Source of the DNA: Isoetes taiwanensis
Taxonomy: Eukaryota; Streptophyta; Lycopodiopsida; Isoetales; Isoetaceae
Direction of reading: 5' to 3'
DNA: 64,000 nucleotides
Assembly: GCA_021234155.1 (NCBI GenBank)
Contig: JAJEKV010000032.1
Coordinates: 8,650,736-8,714,735, forward strand
The position numbers were made by a program, and so were the translations under genes. Within the stretch, counting starts at the first letter, position 1. Every line of letters starts with the position of its first letter. Shown in pieces: positions 37,265 to 48,059 of this stretch. Below the pieces are notes generated by a model. That model was given only the letters and a program-made list of their open reading frames with translations, was not told where the DNA came from and did no database searches.

Positions 37265-38153
37265 ACTTACGGCCTCGGAGTTAAAACAGCGGTGCCCTAT
37301 GCTATTCTTTTATAAGAGCAGGTTTTGGCCTCTTCAACATTCTGCCATGGCGCCATCTCCACTATATCGCAAGGTGCAACACATGGATGATGTTAGGTAT
37401 CTGTTCTTGCACTTGCCATGGTTGAATCTCCTCGGCGTTTGAAGCGATGTTGGAAAAACATTGCACTACATGGTTTTTCGTTGGGTACGTGCAACGAAAC
37501 CTTTGCACGATGCTTACCGGTTCGATCTGAGCTTTGCAACAATATCTCAATGGTGCGTTTTCTCAAAAGATATGGGGCCGATTACTTTGGCCCAAGTGAA
37601 AAGCTGGTCATTATCATGCACACATAAATCCCACCTTGGCACCGGGCCCCAAGTTTATTTGCTTGCTTCATTGTCCGGGAACAAGCTTGTAGCTATTGCA
37701 TCAATTCGCCACGGGGTCCCATAGGCTACGGTTGAGGACGGTAGATGGGGCGACGCAATTTGCGGCGGCGGGTATTGTGCTGTTGCCGGTTACATGCTAT
37801 TGAAGATGAAAGCCATACTTTTAAGAGTTGCCCTTTTTTGAGATAGTCAGGAATCATTTTTGACCTTAGCATTCCATTCCAGCTTCCACAGCTTCGGCAC
37901 CATCTGTGCATGACTTGGCATTATACATACTTTGGGGTTCTAGATAAGCGTGCGCAATTCGCAGGCCCTCGGTGGTCATTATCTGCTTGTCTAGTATCAT
38001 CATTCTGCGCAAAGGTTTTCCCTTGAAAACCTTTGAGGCAGGGTTTTTAATCCTAGTAGTAATGATTGTACTAGCCCATTGTATGGGTCCCATGACCTAT
38101 TGGTCTCCGTGGACGTTAAAAAACTATTCTATTCTATTCTATTCTATTCTATT
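37265..38153 (+). mobile_element. LINE-B 3' fragment inserted in DIRS 5' UTR, copy 2
   Basis: Second copy of the 5'-truncated LINE-B insertion, between TTTGCT and GGACGAGATTTATT. It starts ACTTACGGCCTC, matching the LINE-B copy at 9,293 (ACTTACAGCCTC) more closely than copy 1 does. Its ORF2 remains are frame-broken. Confidence 0.82.
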
Positions 38154-38744
38154 GGACGAGATTTATTCTTGGACCCCTAGTTGGTGGGAGGACCCTCGTA
38201 TCGGCGTGTTTGATTGTGACTTATGGCCCTCGTGCCAGCATACTTGGTGGTGACTTATGGCCCTCATGCCGGTGTTGTTTGAGAGTGTGGTTTTGACCCT
38301 CATGCCAAGGATGGATGGCCCTCGTGCCAGGTTTGTGGAAGAGACCCTAGTGTCTGGTGTTTGTACTGCAGAATTTTGTTGAGGCTTTCTTGCTCCATTT
38401 GCTTAGTTGGAGTTGATTTTTATTGTGGAGTATTCTTCTGGCATTTCCTAGTTGACTTGGAGCTTGTTGGCTTTATCAATCTATGCAGAGATGCGGCCAC
38501 TGTGATGATTTGGAGTTTGGTTGAAGACTTGCGATCCAACTATTTGCGGAGAGAGCTTGCACTGTGCTTCTTTAGCGTGATCGATTTATTTAGTTTGTTG
38601 TTATATTTGTACAGTTTAGATCCCTATTTGGTTAGTGTCACTATTATGGTCAGGGTTTTTCCTCGAAAACCCAAGAGGGTGAGGTTTGTTAATCCCGTCC
38701 ATAATGGTTTCACTAACCAATCAGCAATGTATTGTGATATTATT

Positions 38745-38841
38745 GTATTGTGATTTTGGTGCTTAGTGGAGATGCCTGATGTGGCCTTTAGCATTGTATT
38801 GTGATTTTGGTGCTCAGTGGAGATGCCTGATGTGGCCTTTC
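38745..38841. repeat. 51-bp tandem repeat in DIRS 5' UTR, copy 2
   Basis: Same twofold repeat as at 22,795-22,891, about 100 bp upstream of the gag start codon. It is unchanged between the two 16-kb copies. Confidence 0.75.
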
Positions 38842-38938
38842 TTTTTCCTCCTTGGAGTAAGGAGTTTTCACTTCTGCTTCATAGGCTCTTTGCTTTTGGT
38901 TTTTAAGATTTGTTCTAGTTCTCCCCTTTGTTCACATC

Positions 38939-39585
38939 ATGCCTAGAGGCTCTACTGCTAGGACTGCGACGGCCAAAGCTGTAGCTGCCAAGGCGGCGGC
39001 TATTAGATTAGGAAAGCGCCCGTTGGGAGAGTGTTCAGGGCTGGAGGATAGCATCTTGGATGCATTAGGGGAACAGGTTCAGGAGCAGGTTCAAGACCAG
39101 GCTTGGGCGAAGGGAATGGAACAGAGGCTTGCTGTTCACATAAGTTGGATGAGTTGGATGTAAAGATTTCAGCATTGCAGCTTGAGATTGGCGAAAAGAG
39201 CAAGAAGGCTGCGCCATGACATTCGATTTGAGGGAAACGTACGCCAATTCAATTTCCTCAACGAGATGGAGGATGTGTTTGCTGAGATCGAGAGCAAGTT
39301 GAGATTCGAGAAGCATCTGACCCCATCCGTACAACAGAGCATTGACAGAGGTAACAATCTTTTGGATAACAAAAAACAAGTAGTAATCATAAGGGATAGG
39401 GATAGTCCGAAAGTGGCAGAATGCTTTGAACTGGGGGCTTTTAGTCTGATTATGATAAGAGGTTGCGACAAGCCCGTAAATTAGCTCTTGAATGGGGTTC
39501 CAGCCAGGGTAGACAGAAGTAGTCTTACAGAATGTCAGGTTTATGTTTTGTGTGTCAGAGGCCAGGTCATATGGCTGCATAATGC
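38939..39585 (+). pseudogene. DIRS gag, copy 2
   Basis: Identical to copy 1 from 38,939 to about 39,180 apart from single bases, with the same frameshift after the 74-codon start. Between 39,190 and 39,235 the two copies disagree over about 40 bp (the stretch before FEGNVRQF), with no clear coding consequence to choose between them. The zinc knuckle lies at 39,544-39,585 with the same TAA. About 340 bp after the knuckle the TIR element interrupts the DIRS. Confidence 0.72.
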
Positions 39586-39929
39586 CCTGCTAGAGCTTTG
39601 GTTTCTCCTGCCCCCCAGCAGCCGCGTCTCCCTATCGCTACAAATGCTAATGCTGCGTTCTATAATAATAATAGGGTCTAAATTGTGTTTTAGTTGTTCT
39701 CATATTCTCATGCACATGTTCACTTTCTTGTGTTAGTTCTATTGTTGAACCAAGTTAATGTTATCCTTTGTTTCCTTTTCATCATGCGCATTTGGTACCA
39801 ATTTTCTAAGATTTATGTCTTGCTGAGTTTTTTTTATTTTCAGATGGTAGTTTTTTATTACCTTTGGTTCTAAGTTTTGTTTATAAGGCGATGTTGTTGT
39901 TCAAATAATCTTGTGTCTGTGATCCCTAT

Positions 39930-39960
39930 AACCATCATTCATTTAAATTGGATTTATGTC
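39930..39960 (+). repeat. left terminal inverted repeat of TIR element
   Basis: 31 bp, exact reverse complement of 51,463-51,493. Just inside, an imperfect extension (GCAC.GC.ACTTTT) at about 39,980-39,993 has a counterpart near 51,440-51,455, so the full TIR may be about 60 bp with a small gap. The same repeat in copy 1 is at 23,985-24,015. Confidence 0.9.
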
Positions 39961-40448
39961 AGGATTTTAAACCATTTTGGCACTGCAACTTTTTCCCGGG
40001 TTAGTAAATTTGCATCGAGAATGTGATTTTTTTTTATAACAGCACAACATGATTGCATTAAAAATTAAAAATATTTCACATATGCATGTCGAGTTACATA
40101 TTGCCAATTACTTCTCAGAAGTGACCCCTAGAGATATCATAGCTTTCTTCCTCACTTCCACAGGTATTGTAACCCTAGCGGTCTTGCTTTGGGATGACCT
40201 TTGGGGTCCATGAAAACAAAATAGTATCTAACTCAACCCAATCATCCCCTTCAATAGGTTTTCTCTTCCATTTCTTTGTCCAGCGGTCTCTATACCTTTC
40301 TTCCTCTTGCCCTTTGCATTTAAGCGGTGCCTTTGGACACCACCACTCCCCCACGAACTTTGTTCACATTCGGTCACCTACTTCTTTGCAAACCTACGAG
40401 ATGGTGTAACCCATCCACACGGGGGTATATCTCTTTGCGCTCACGGTA

Positions 40449-43053
40449 CTATAAGTGCAAATTGATGGCAAAGCAAGTCATCTTTGGGATCATAATCCTC
40501 CAGCCAGAGATATTTAGGCCTTCCTTTCCTAGGACCAACATAGTGTTTTCGGAATTTGGAGGAGCCATGGACTTGCGAATACTACTAACCACATCATCGA
40601 CTTCCTCGGGTAATATCAAGTCTCTCCACCTAGTCTTGGGTAGCCATCCATCTTTGAGTTCATCGGAGGATGTGTCTACTTGTCCCAATAATCCATGTAC
40701 TGTGTCCAATAATCTATCAATGCAAGGTTGGTATCATCGGGGTTATTTTTCCAATACTTGATGTATTGAAATGCCGTCAATGTGCTTTGCAATGAATCCA
40801 CCTCTGGAAAAGGCTTAAGAGCTTTTGGTTGACCCCTTGGAATCTTAGGTTTACCATTTTCATCTTAAATTGCCATATAGGTACTCCTCATCGGCCTCCA
40901 TTTATCATCGAAGGTCTCATCTTCCATTGCATGATTGGCTTATTTCCCATGACCCGAAGAAGTGTCTTGAAGAGGTCTAGATTGACCTTCCATATCAAAG
41001 AGCATAACCTTGATAAAATTCTTCCAATCGGGCACCTCTTGTATGATCAACCCTATAGGAGAAGGTGAAATGCATTCACTAAGAACTTCCATTAGTCTAG
41101 GAAGATTGGTCACGGTTTGAGATTTCAACTGCGCACTATACTTCCCAAACAATGCATCCACATCCTCATGAGTATGTCCGGGCATTAAGAACCCTAAATT
41201 CACTCTTTCAAAGACACCCACGGCTGTTAAATAAGATAGGAATGAGAACATATACATTTTTATTACATCCAACACAATTGTCAAGTTGGAGGAGGAACCT
41301 TGGTGGTAGATCTCGAGGTTGGGGACGTGAACTTGAGGCTCCAACATGTTCAGAAGCACCTGACTTCCTAAACCTTGCCTTAGTAAACTTCTCTAAATTA
41401 TTAGGCTTTCTATCCAACAATGCCTTTGAAGGTGGTTGGCTACCACCTCGAGGGGTTGTGGAGGTCACCGAGAATAACCACTCTCATAGTTCCTCAAGCA
41501 CCTCATCACACTTCCAATATGAAAATCGGGACCATCACTCCACAATTGCAAACTAAAATGGCCATAATAAATTGCACTTAGAGCCATGCACTATTGCACT
41601 GTTGGAGAGACTTGCAAAGGATAAGCTCTATTGATTTGCTTGGGTATGTAACTATCTTTGTGGCAAACAAGTCTTGATTGATCCATCTTGTCATGTATAA
41701 TACAAACATAGTTATTGGGTTCCAAACATGATAATGTTCTCCACATCCAATAAGTGGATCTACATGATAGTTGGTGCGTCATGTGATCTTTCATTTGCTC
41801 CCTTATCTTAGCCCTTTGGCTTGGTTGCTTGGTCTTATCAAGAATCTCTTTCAACTTAGCACACAAGTTGCACTTTGCAAAGTTGTTGAAGTGTCTATAG
41901 TGACATGCTTGAAGTGCTTGCTCCATAGTCTACTAAAATTTGGGGGTTGAGATATTGCGGTATTTTGTAGTTCTCGAAGCAAAGCATTCACTTCCTCAAT
42001 ATGCTCTTACGGGTACAATGGGATGGCAATCTCTTCTCGACAACTATTTTTCCTGTTGATCTTTCCTACTTTTATGTGGCATATTCTCGGCATTGAATTC
42101 AACATATTTTTCAAAAACCTCCCTAGCAGCCGGGGATCCTAGAAGTTGGCCTCAACATGCCATTATTTCCATGTAATGCAATTTTACTCCCCTTTGCATG
42201 ACTTGCTTGCCAATTTTGCCAAGATGAAATTGGAATGCCATGAATATGTATCCATGCAACTTTACATATCCATGTCCCTAGCGGTGGGTATTTTTTTTTT
42301 TTCTTTGGAAATTTTTCATCTTGAAGTGCAAGCTCATGAATGGGTACATGTAAGTCCTCCTCTCATCACAAGTATACTCTTGGAAGGTGGCTCTTGCTTC
42401 CACCAATTCATCAATTTCAAACTTACGAACACAATTAGCCCAACAACATTCCATTCCCCTTACCTTAGTCGAGGAGCTTCCGTGAACAATCACTACTTGA
42501 CTTGGACCTCTTGCTAGGATAATGTTTCACCTGCTTGAGTGTACCCTCTTTCTCACGAAAATGTGGTCACGGCAGCTATTGGAGGTGCATTAAGAAAATC
42601 AGTGTCATCCACAACCTCGGCTCACGGTAAAGGAATTCTCCTATAAACTCAATGCGGGGCTATAGGCCATGGCATGATGCATGGAACCTCAATTGTTTAA
42701 TACAAGCGGTGCAATCTGGTGATTTGATCCTTTTTTCCTTCCATTTTTCCTCTAAACTTGTTATGGCCACACCCACTTTATCCTCTCTAACCTTTCATCA
42801 TTGTGACTGGATAGGATCAGCTAGTATGATAGTTCCTTCACCTACTAGCTCCTTATTGCATTGGTGCTTCACTTTCACCTTCTTATTCTTCCAATCCAAC
42901 CCTCTTGTAGAGGACAATTTGCTTAGTAGTCTCGGCCTCAACACCCTTTTGGGAGGTCCACGGCATTGACCTACAAGAACAATGTTTGCAATGGGGTAAC
43001 AATGTGATAAGAACATGTGGTAACAATGTTGAAACATGTTGGGGGATAGGCAT
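40449..43053 (-). pseudogene. DUF7869-like possible transposase gene, copy 2
   Basis: Same gene as 24,501-27,061. Copy 2 shows best the C-terminal third (40,940-41,359): MYMFSFLSYLT, GVFERVNLGFLMPGHTHEDVDALFGKYS, with GHTHED at about 41,162-41,179. In the DUF7869 family this GHTHED motif follows a D-N box, and the acidic residues could be catalytic. The MDQ box lies in the frame at 41,591-41,926, after RAKIREQMKDHM and STYWMWRTLSCLEPNNYVCII. It sits 400 bp to 3.1 kb inside the left TIR and reads towards it. As the only gene with nuclease-like motifs between the TIRs, it is the candidate transposase. The start at 43,053 follows a TATA-like box (CTTTATATAG, 43,091-43,100). Confidence 0.58.
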
Positions 43054-43634
43054 TACATTTTTACCCTTTTTTAGGATCCACACGCTTCACCTATATAAAG
43101 TGAAATGTCTTAATATTAATTCGAGAAAAAAGGACAAAGTAATTTTGAGAACCGATTAAAGGAACTTTAAGAAATACCAAGAAAACCATTAAATGGACAA
43201 ATATATGTTGTAAGTGCAGCCAAAAATAGGTTGTAAGTATAGCTCGAGGTGTAGGTAATTATTGCAAAATTAATGGTAACATAGGGTGTATGCTAGTAGT
43301 ACTAATGAGGTAAGTATAGGTTAGAGTGAATCTAGATGGGCCAAAGTTGGTTGTAAGTATAAAATTTGGGGTCTAGGTAATTATACAAAATTAATGAAAA
43401 CATAGGTTTTAAGTATAGCTGACATGTGGGTAATTCTATAGAGAATTTATGATAACCTAGGAAGTAATTAATTCAATAGAAGTAATGATAGGTAATTAGG
43501 TATATGATATAAATCTTGTATGATGTGATGGAATCATAATTACAACGGCGCCTATAAGAAACCCTCCATTCTTTCAACCGCCAATCCTTTCTTCCTTCTA
43601 AGCGCCAATCCTTTCTTCCTTTCTTCCTTCTACC
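43054..43634. promoter_or_regulatory. shared intergenic promoter region of the two divergent genes (copy 2)
   Basis: Between the DUF7869-like gene (minus) and the acidic ORF (plus). A TATA-like CTTTATATAG on the minus strand (43,091-43,100) lies about 40 bp before the minus start codon. GCCTATAAGAAACC near 43,550 lies before the plus ATG at 43,635. In between, diverged repeats of GTAAGTATAG..GTCTAGGTAATTAT...AAATTAATG recur three to four times. This layout suggests a bidirectional promoter. Copy 1 equivalent is 27,062-27,635. Confidence 0.45.
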
Positions 43635-44089
43635 ATGGTGAGCCATCTTTGCCCCGCCCTCGTCCGCTCCATCCCGTGGGACTCGCCTCGAGAGGTGAAG
43701 AGGCAGATAAAAAAATTGATAAAGAAATCCATTCCCCCCTCCCATGAGAGATGTTGTGGCTGCTCTCGCACCACAGGTCAGGATAATTGTGAGGAGTTAT
43801 TTCTTCGAGGGCAAGCCTTGGGGAAAAGATTATCGAGCACCGGCACCGGCAGCCCGGAGTCCCCCCATACTCCCCTTGATTGGATGAGGAGATGGAGAGC
43901 GAGATTGAGAAAAAAGAAGAAATGGAGGAAGCGGATGAAGAATGGCGGGAAGAATTAGAAGAAAAAAAAAGCGGTGATTATGGGGCCCTCTCCTCCTCAG
44001 AAGGCGAAGATGTTGCCGAAGACATCGGCGAGGGATGGCGGATGAAAGCTTCAGAGGAGGAAAGGAGGAGGAGGAAGAGGAGGAGGTAG
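43635..44089 (+). CDS. acidic/basic low-complexity ORF in TIR element, copy 2
   Basis: Starts in a strong context (ACCATGG) at 43,635 and begins MVSHLCPALVRSIP, with REVKRQIKKLIKKSIPP in the first 40 residues. The frame changes near 43,790-43,870; a second frame (43,880-44,089) continues as MESEIEKKEEMEEADEEW, then SSSEGEDVAEDIGEGW and a terminal run of arginine and lysine. So the product would be a small protein with a basic helix, a strongly acidic middle and a basic tail. I do not recognise it. It might be a DNA-binding accessory protein of the element (inference from position only). Copies 1 and 2 disagree on frame at several CG/CAG sites. Confidence 0.4.
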
Positions 44090-44530
44090 AGGGGCTGAAT
44101 TTTTTTTTTTGTTTTGTTATTTAGTTTTGGTTCGGAAGAAGCGGTGGGCATCTCAAAAAGGCCTCAAATGAGGATTATGAATGGAGCTAGGCATCTCCTT
44201 AAACTGCCTAGAACTTACGTAATTTTGTAAACAATTTGGGCAACTCTAATAAAAGGCCTTATGTAAAATTTTTCAATGGCAATACAAAAGTTCTTGGTGC
44301 AATATGTTTCTTTAGTTTCTACTCTAACTTGAAAGCGAGCGTAATTTCTGCATGAGAAATTTGTTTTTGAATTCGGCAACTCTAATAAAAGGCCTTATGT
44401 AAAAATTTTCAATGGCAATACAAGGATTAATGACTGCAATATGTTTCTTTAGTGTCAACTCTAACTTGAAAGCATATAGCTGTAATTTCTTGAGCTGTTT
44501 TTGAATTACGGCTCTTTCATTCTTAATTTT

Positions 44531-44733
44531 GAGAGAGCTGAAGTGAGATCACGCCGGTAGCGAAATATGTTTGTGTGCAAAATGTTTAAATTGTCAAGCG
44601 AGTCCAATACGCTGGCGTGAATTGCACCTGATAATTAGCTTTATGCGGTTCGCCAGGGTGTATTGGACACCACAATGTAAACATTTTGCACACAAACATA
44701 TTCAGCGCTGGCGTGATTTCACTCGACTCTCTC
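44531..44733. repeat. small foldback (MITE-like) inside TIR element, copy 2
   Basis: GAGAGAG..TGAAGT.AGATCACGCC at the left is answered by the reverse complement ..GGCGTGATTTCACTCGACTCTCTC at the right. The arms extend inward through AATATGTTTGTGTGCAAAATG and TCCAATAC, giving about 90-bp arms around a short centre. The inner edge of the arms contains CGCTGGCGTG, the motif repeated at 48,060-48,440. No ORF. Confidence 0.75.
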
Positions 44734-45996
44734 GAATTTTAAAATTACGATGCGGCTTACGAGAAGAAATTACGATCTTGCTTTAAAAGTACAATATAGG
44801 ATACCGCATGGCATTTAAATTACAAGTGAATGGTATTAGCTCATGGTGCGAAATCACTAATTTGTTTTTCACTGAATTTGTTTTTCAATGAACATTGGCG
44901 TATTCAATTGAAGTTCCTCTGTGCCCGGCATAGGCTACAAGCATAAGCTTATTCAATGAGTAGTGTCGTGCTCTGGAGGGGCTTGAAATGGAGAATGCTA
45001 AGCTGATAATTAGAGTTGTAGACCTCGAAGCCATTTTGGGTAATATCCCAATAGCTGCACCATCTTATTTGCGAGAATCTTGTATGCGGTTTATCTTTTT
45101 TAACGACATTTGAGACTATTGTGCGGCATTTGAGACTCTTGAGGAACAACACGGATGAATAACACATAGATAAATAAACACGGATGTAATTAAAACAATG
45201 TAAAGAATGCCATCCATGTAAAGAATATCCCATCCATGTAAAAGCGGTGTTTTTGAATTCTGAATGCTACAGTCTGCGGGCCTTATAGTTTTGCAATATT
45301 GAATGAATGGTGCGGCATGCAAGCCTTTTAATTTCATACATATGTGAGAATCAGCTTGTGCATTTTAGTATGAGCACTCAATCTTCCTCTATGTCTTCCA
45401 AGAAAATGAAACTCACCTTCTTTAAGCGAATTAATGGCCATGCAACAAAGGTTAGATGCTTTCACCTGCTGTGTCTCCATCGGGGATGCCTTACGGGTAA
45501 TGCTTCGTCGTTGAAATGGCCCTGGTTACTAGAATCTTCACATGATCATTTTCAAGAGGAACTCCATGGCGGTGTTTCGGATCAAGCTGATTCTATCTTG
45601 CAATTTCCCACCCTCCTCTTCAAATTGGTCGTCGACATGTAGCATTCTTCTCCAATTTGTTCAATGTCGCAAGATCGTGGGATTAATTTGGAGCTTGGGT
45701 TACGGAAGAGTAGATGAACTTACATGAAGAAATTTCGACATTGCTCGAGCCCGGCTTCTTCGTTCTTAGAGTTCTTCGAGTTCTTCTGTTCTTCAAGTTC
45801 TTTCGAGTTGAATGACAAGAAAGGCTGGCGGCAAGATTAGGTGGTAGTTTCAAATTATCCAGATTAATTATGCTGCTTTTCTAGCCCGTGAGTGAAATCT
45901 AATTATGGGATTTGACAATCGGCGATTCGTGAGAGCCATTTCTTGCTTTCGTGCGATCGCGTCCGAATCCATTAGGCCCAATCGTAAGATTGCTAA
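44734..45996 (+). other. TIR element interior with weak ORF 45,307-45,642
   Basis: A plus-strand frame at 45,307-45,642 contains MSTQSSSMSSKKMKLTFFKRINGHATK, a plausible protein start, but no domain I know. It crosses 100 bp after the foldback and continues past the copy 2 boundary at 45,583. The rest of this stretch holds no supported gene. Confidence 0.25.
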
Positions 45997-46155
45997 CCGT
46001 CGATTAAAAGTCGATCCGCGAAATTTAAATATCCGCTCCCTTCTATCGGACCGTCGATTAAAAGTCGATCCGCGATATTTTAATAACCGCTCGCTTCTAT
46101 CGGACCGTCGATGAAAAGTCGATCCGAATGAAACCCGTCGATCGAAAGCCGACCT
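45997..46155. repeat. 54-bp tandem repeat, three to four units
   Basis: Units starting CCGTCGATTAAAAGTCGATCC at 45,997, 46,051 and 46,105, with a fourth, shorter one near 46,135. Because 54 is divisible by three, the frame 45,905-46,114 reads repeats of RRLKVDPR.xN.RSLLSD (18 residues). It lies directly upstream of a TATA-like box, so it may equally be a promoter-proximal non-coding repeat. Confidence 0.8.
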
Positions 46156-46172
46156 AATCGCCTTATGGAAAT

Positions 46173-46181
46173 CTATATAAG
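46173..46181 (+). promoter_or_regulatory. TATA-like box
   Basis: CTATATAAG, followed about 110 bp later by an ATG (46,291) in a sequence rich in CTCAAGAACTCC repeats that could be a 5' UTR. The first exon would end at CTCAAG before GTCAGT (46,349/46,350) and an acceptor TTGCAG ends at 46,795. It is the best promoter candidate for the plus-strand genes of the TIR element. Confidence 0.4.
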
Positions 46182-46290
46182 TTTTTGAATTCCATTTCTT
46201 GCTTTTTGATTGTCGACTTGCTCCGAGACGCTCAAGAACTCCGAGGCGCTCAGGAACTCAAGAACTCCGTAGCTCAAGATCATCGCGAAG

Positions 46291-46349
46291 ATGCAGCCCA
46301 AAGGTCGTCTTTGCTCCAAACTTCGGGCGGACATGAGAAGATGCTCAAG
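46291..46349 (+). CDS. possible short first exon (MQPKGRLCSK..)
   Basis: ATG in context GAAGATGC, 20 codons to a donor GTCAGT. The intron would be 46,350-46,795 with TTGCAG at its end. Translation across this splice reaches a stop after 15 codons; the long open frame in the next exon (46,816) is one base out of phase. So either the intron call is off or an indel lies in between. Function unknown. Confidence 0.25.
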
Positions 46350-46815
46350 GTCAGTATTGTCATCATTCTGTGTGTTATTCATTCATTGTTCATTGCTCTG
46401 TATTTACTGTATTTGCTCTGTATCTTCTGCCTATGCTCCTGTCTATTATTTCTGTAGCAGTGACTTAAATTTCTATAGCTGCTGACACTCCTGTCTATCA
46501 TTTCTTTAGCTGCTCATTTCTGCTGTGACTTGTATTTGCATCTGCATAATAAATGTCCTTCCTGTGTTAAATTGTCCTGCTCGTGATTAACTGTTATGTC
46601 TATAATTTGTAAAGTAGTATGGCCAGGTGTTTAGTTGGCTGCCTTCATTTGTGTGGTCGGCATCTTTGTAATTGGCATGCCTTATGAGTGCATGTATGCA
46701 TGGCGGGGATTTGTATGCCATTACGTGCTTTAGCTTTGGCGGAATTGATGACCACCCGAAATCGCGCTAAGCGTGTATTGCACCGTCGTTTGCAGGGAAG
46801 AAGAGACAAAACCGA

Positions 46816-47260
46816 ATGATAGCTCCTACACCTCCTCCTAAGAAAGCAAGAGGCTCGGAAGATACTCCAGCGAGCTCCAGCTCACAGAAGAAGGGAAAGC
46901 CCAATGAGGGCCTTGATTATCCTATGCATTGTCGATGGATGATAAGCGGATCCATTATCGAGGCGAACCTGAGATCCTCCATGCCCAGGAGAAGATGGAT
47001 GGCGGTCTTGCGAGGTGGTATGTTGATGTAGGCAAAACAAATGGTAAGGTGGATCTTGTGTTACACTCGAGAAAAGAAAGAGACCCGATCTTATGAAGAA
47101 ACAAAGGTATTCTTATCACTTGTGAGGAGCAGGATGACATGTTGTCAACTCCTAGTGGAGGTTGTGAAGAACCACAAGAAAGATCTCGTCCATTTACACA
47201 TGCGGGGCAAGCTGCTTTCAAAGATGGTGCGATGAAGAAGGGCGTGAGTCTTTGAGTCAT
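46816..47260 (+). pseudogene. unrecognised TIR-element ORF with basic N-terminus
   Basis: Begins MIAPTPPPKKARGSEDTPASSSSQKKGKP, a proline- and lysine-rich segment that could act as a nuclear localisation signal. After about 38 codons the frame shifts: a neighbouring frame reads on as DDKRIHYRGEPEILHAQEKM and ARWYVDVGKTNGKVDLVLHS, which looks like real coding sequence. Then another frame reads CEEQDDMLSTPSGG. No family recognised. Position between the TIRs suggests an element-encoded protein, but it could be a captured host gene. Confidence 0.35.
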
Positions 47261-48059
47261 GTTTCAAATGCGGATGGCCTCAAAAATTGTCCTCCTCCGG
47301 TTTCTATTAGTGAAGGGGTGTCTGCGGTGAGGAAGAGCTTTGCGAGGACCTTCTCTCAAGTTACTACACGGAGGAGATGAAGCATCAAAATGATATCGGG
47401 GATGTGTAGAAGATTCTTTGGACTTAGGAAAGGACATCCCAGCTGCTTGATTGATGGCATTTTGGCAGAAAATGACTCGAAAAGAAATTGCATTTGGAGG
47501 CAATGAGTAGGCTAGTCAAGTATCACGAGACAACTACCCACTTGGCCAATCTTTTACACATCCCATCCATGTTGGCCCGTCTGGTGAGATCACATAAGTC
47601 AAGTCTTGTTAGCGGGGAGGTATGACCACGAGCATGCAAGAGAAATATTGAGGCGATGGTGAGGAATCGGGCCAAGTTCCTATGCCGGTGGCGTGCTTCC
47701 TTGGGATAAGAAAAAGGATGCTCCACTCCGGTGGACAACACTAGAAAGAGCTAGCGGTGGAGAACCCTAATGTATGCTTCCTTATAATTGGCCGGACAAC
47801 ATTCTATTGAGGCACAACGATCCCTATCCAACCAGGCTTTAAGCAAGCCGGACAAACAATGTATACGCTACATTACAACCCACGGAGGGAGGTGTGGGTT
47901 TCTAAGCCCCCATACCCTAGAGGAGGAGGGCTGGCGAGATTAGTGCAACATTGAGCGAAATGGGCGAAGTCTTTCTTTATAAAAGGTTAGTATATTTGGT
48001 GGAATAGAGTCGGATATATCAAGTAGCAATAGCTTAATAGTAGAATAGGTCGGCGTGTG
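47261..48059. other. TIR element interior, fragmentary coding sequence
   Basis: Plus-strand pieces without frame continuity, for example MSRLVKYHETTTHLANLLH and HEHAREILRRW, GGVLPWDKKKD and GGVWVSKPPYP. They have coding character but no recognised domain. Minus ORFs at 47,264-47,741 look like shadows. Confidence 0.25.

Larger units (their letters stand above)
29438..45583. repeat. 16-kb tandem duplication, copy 2
   Basis: Second copy of the 13,482-29,437 unit, about 190 bp longer through small indels. Its right edge (about 45,583) is internal to the TIR element, which continues uninterrupted to 51,493. So copy 2 joins the intact locus and copy 1 is the extra, truncated copy. The pattern of differences from copy 1 is described under the findings. 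Confidence 0.9.

Noticed and set aside
43880-44089. Glutamate-rich ORF as a chromatin protein
   Set aside because: Low-complexity GAA/GAG tract only; no domain supports a function.
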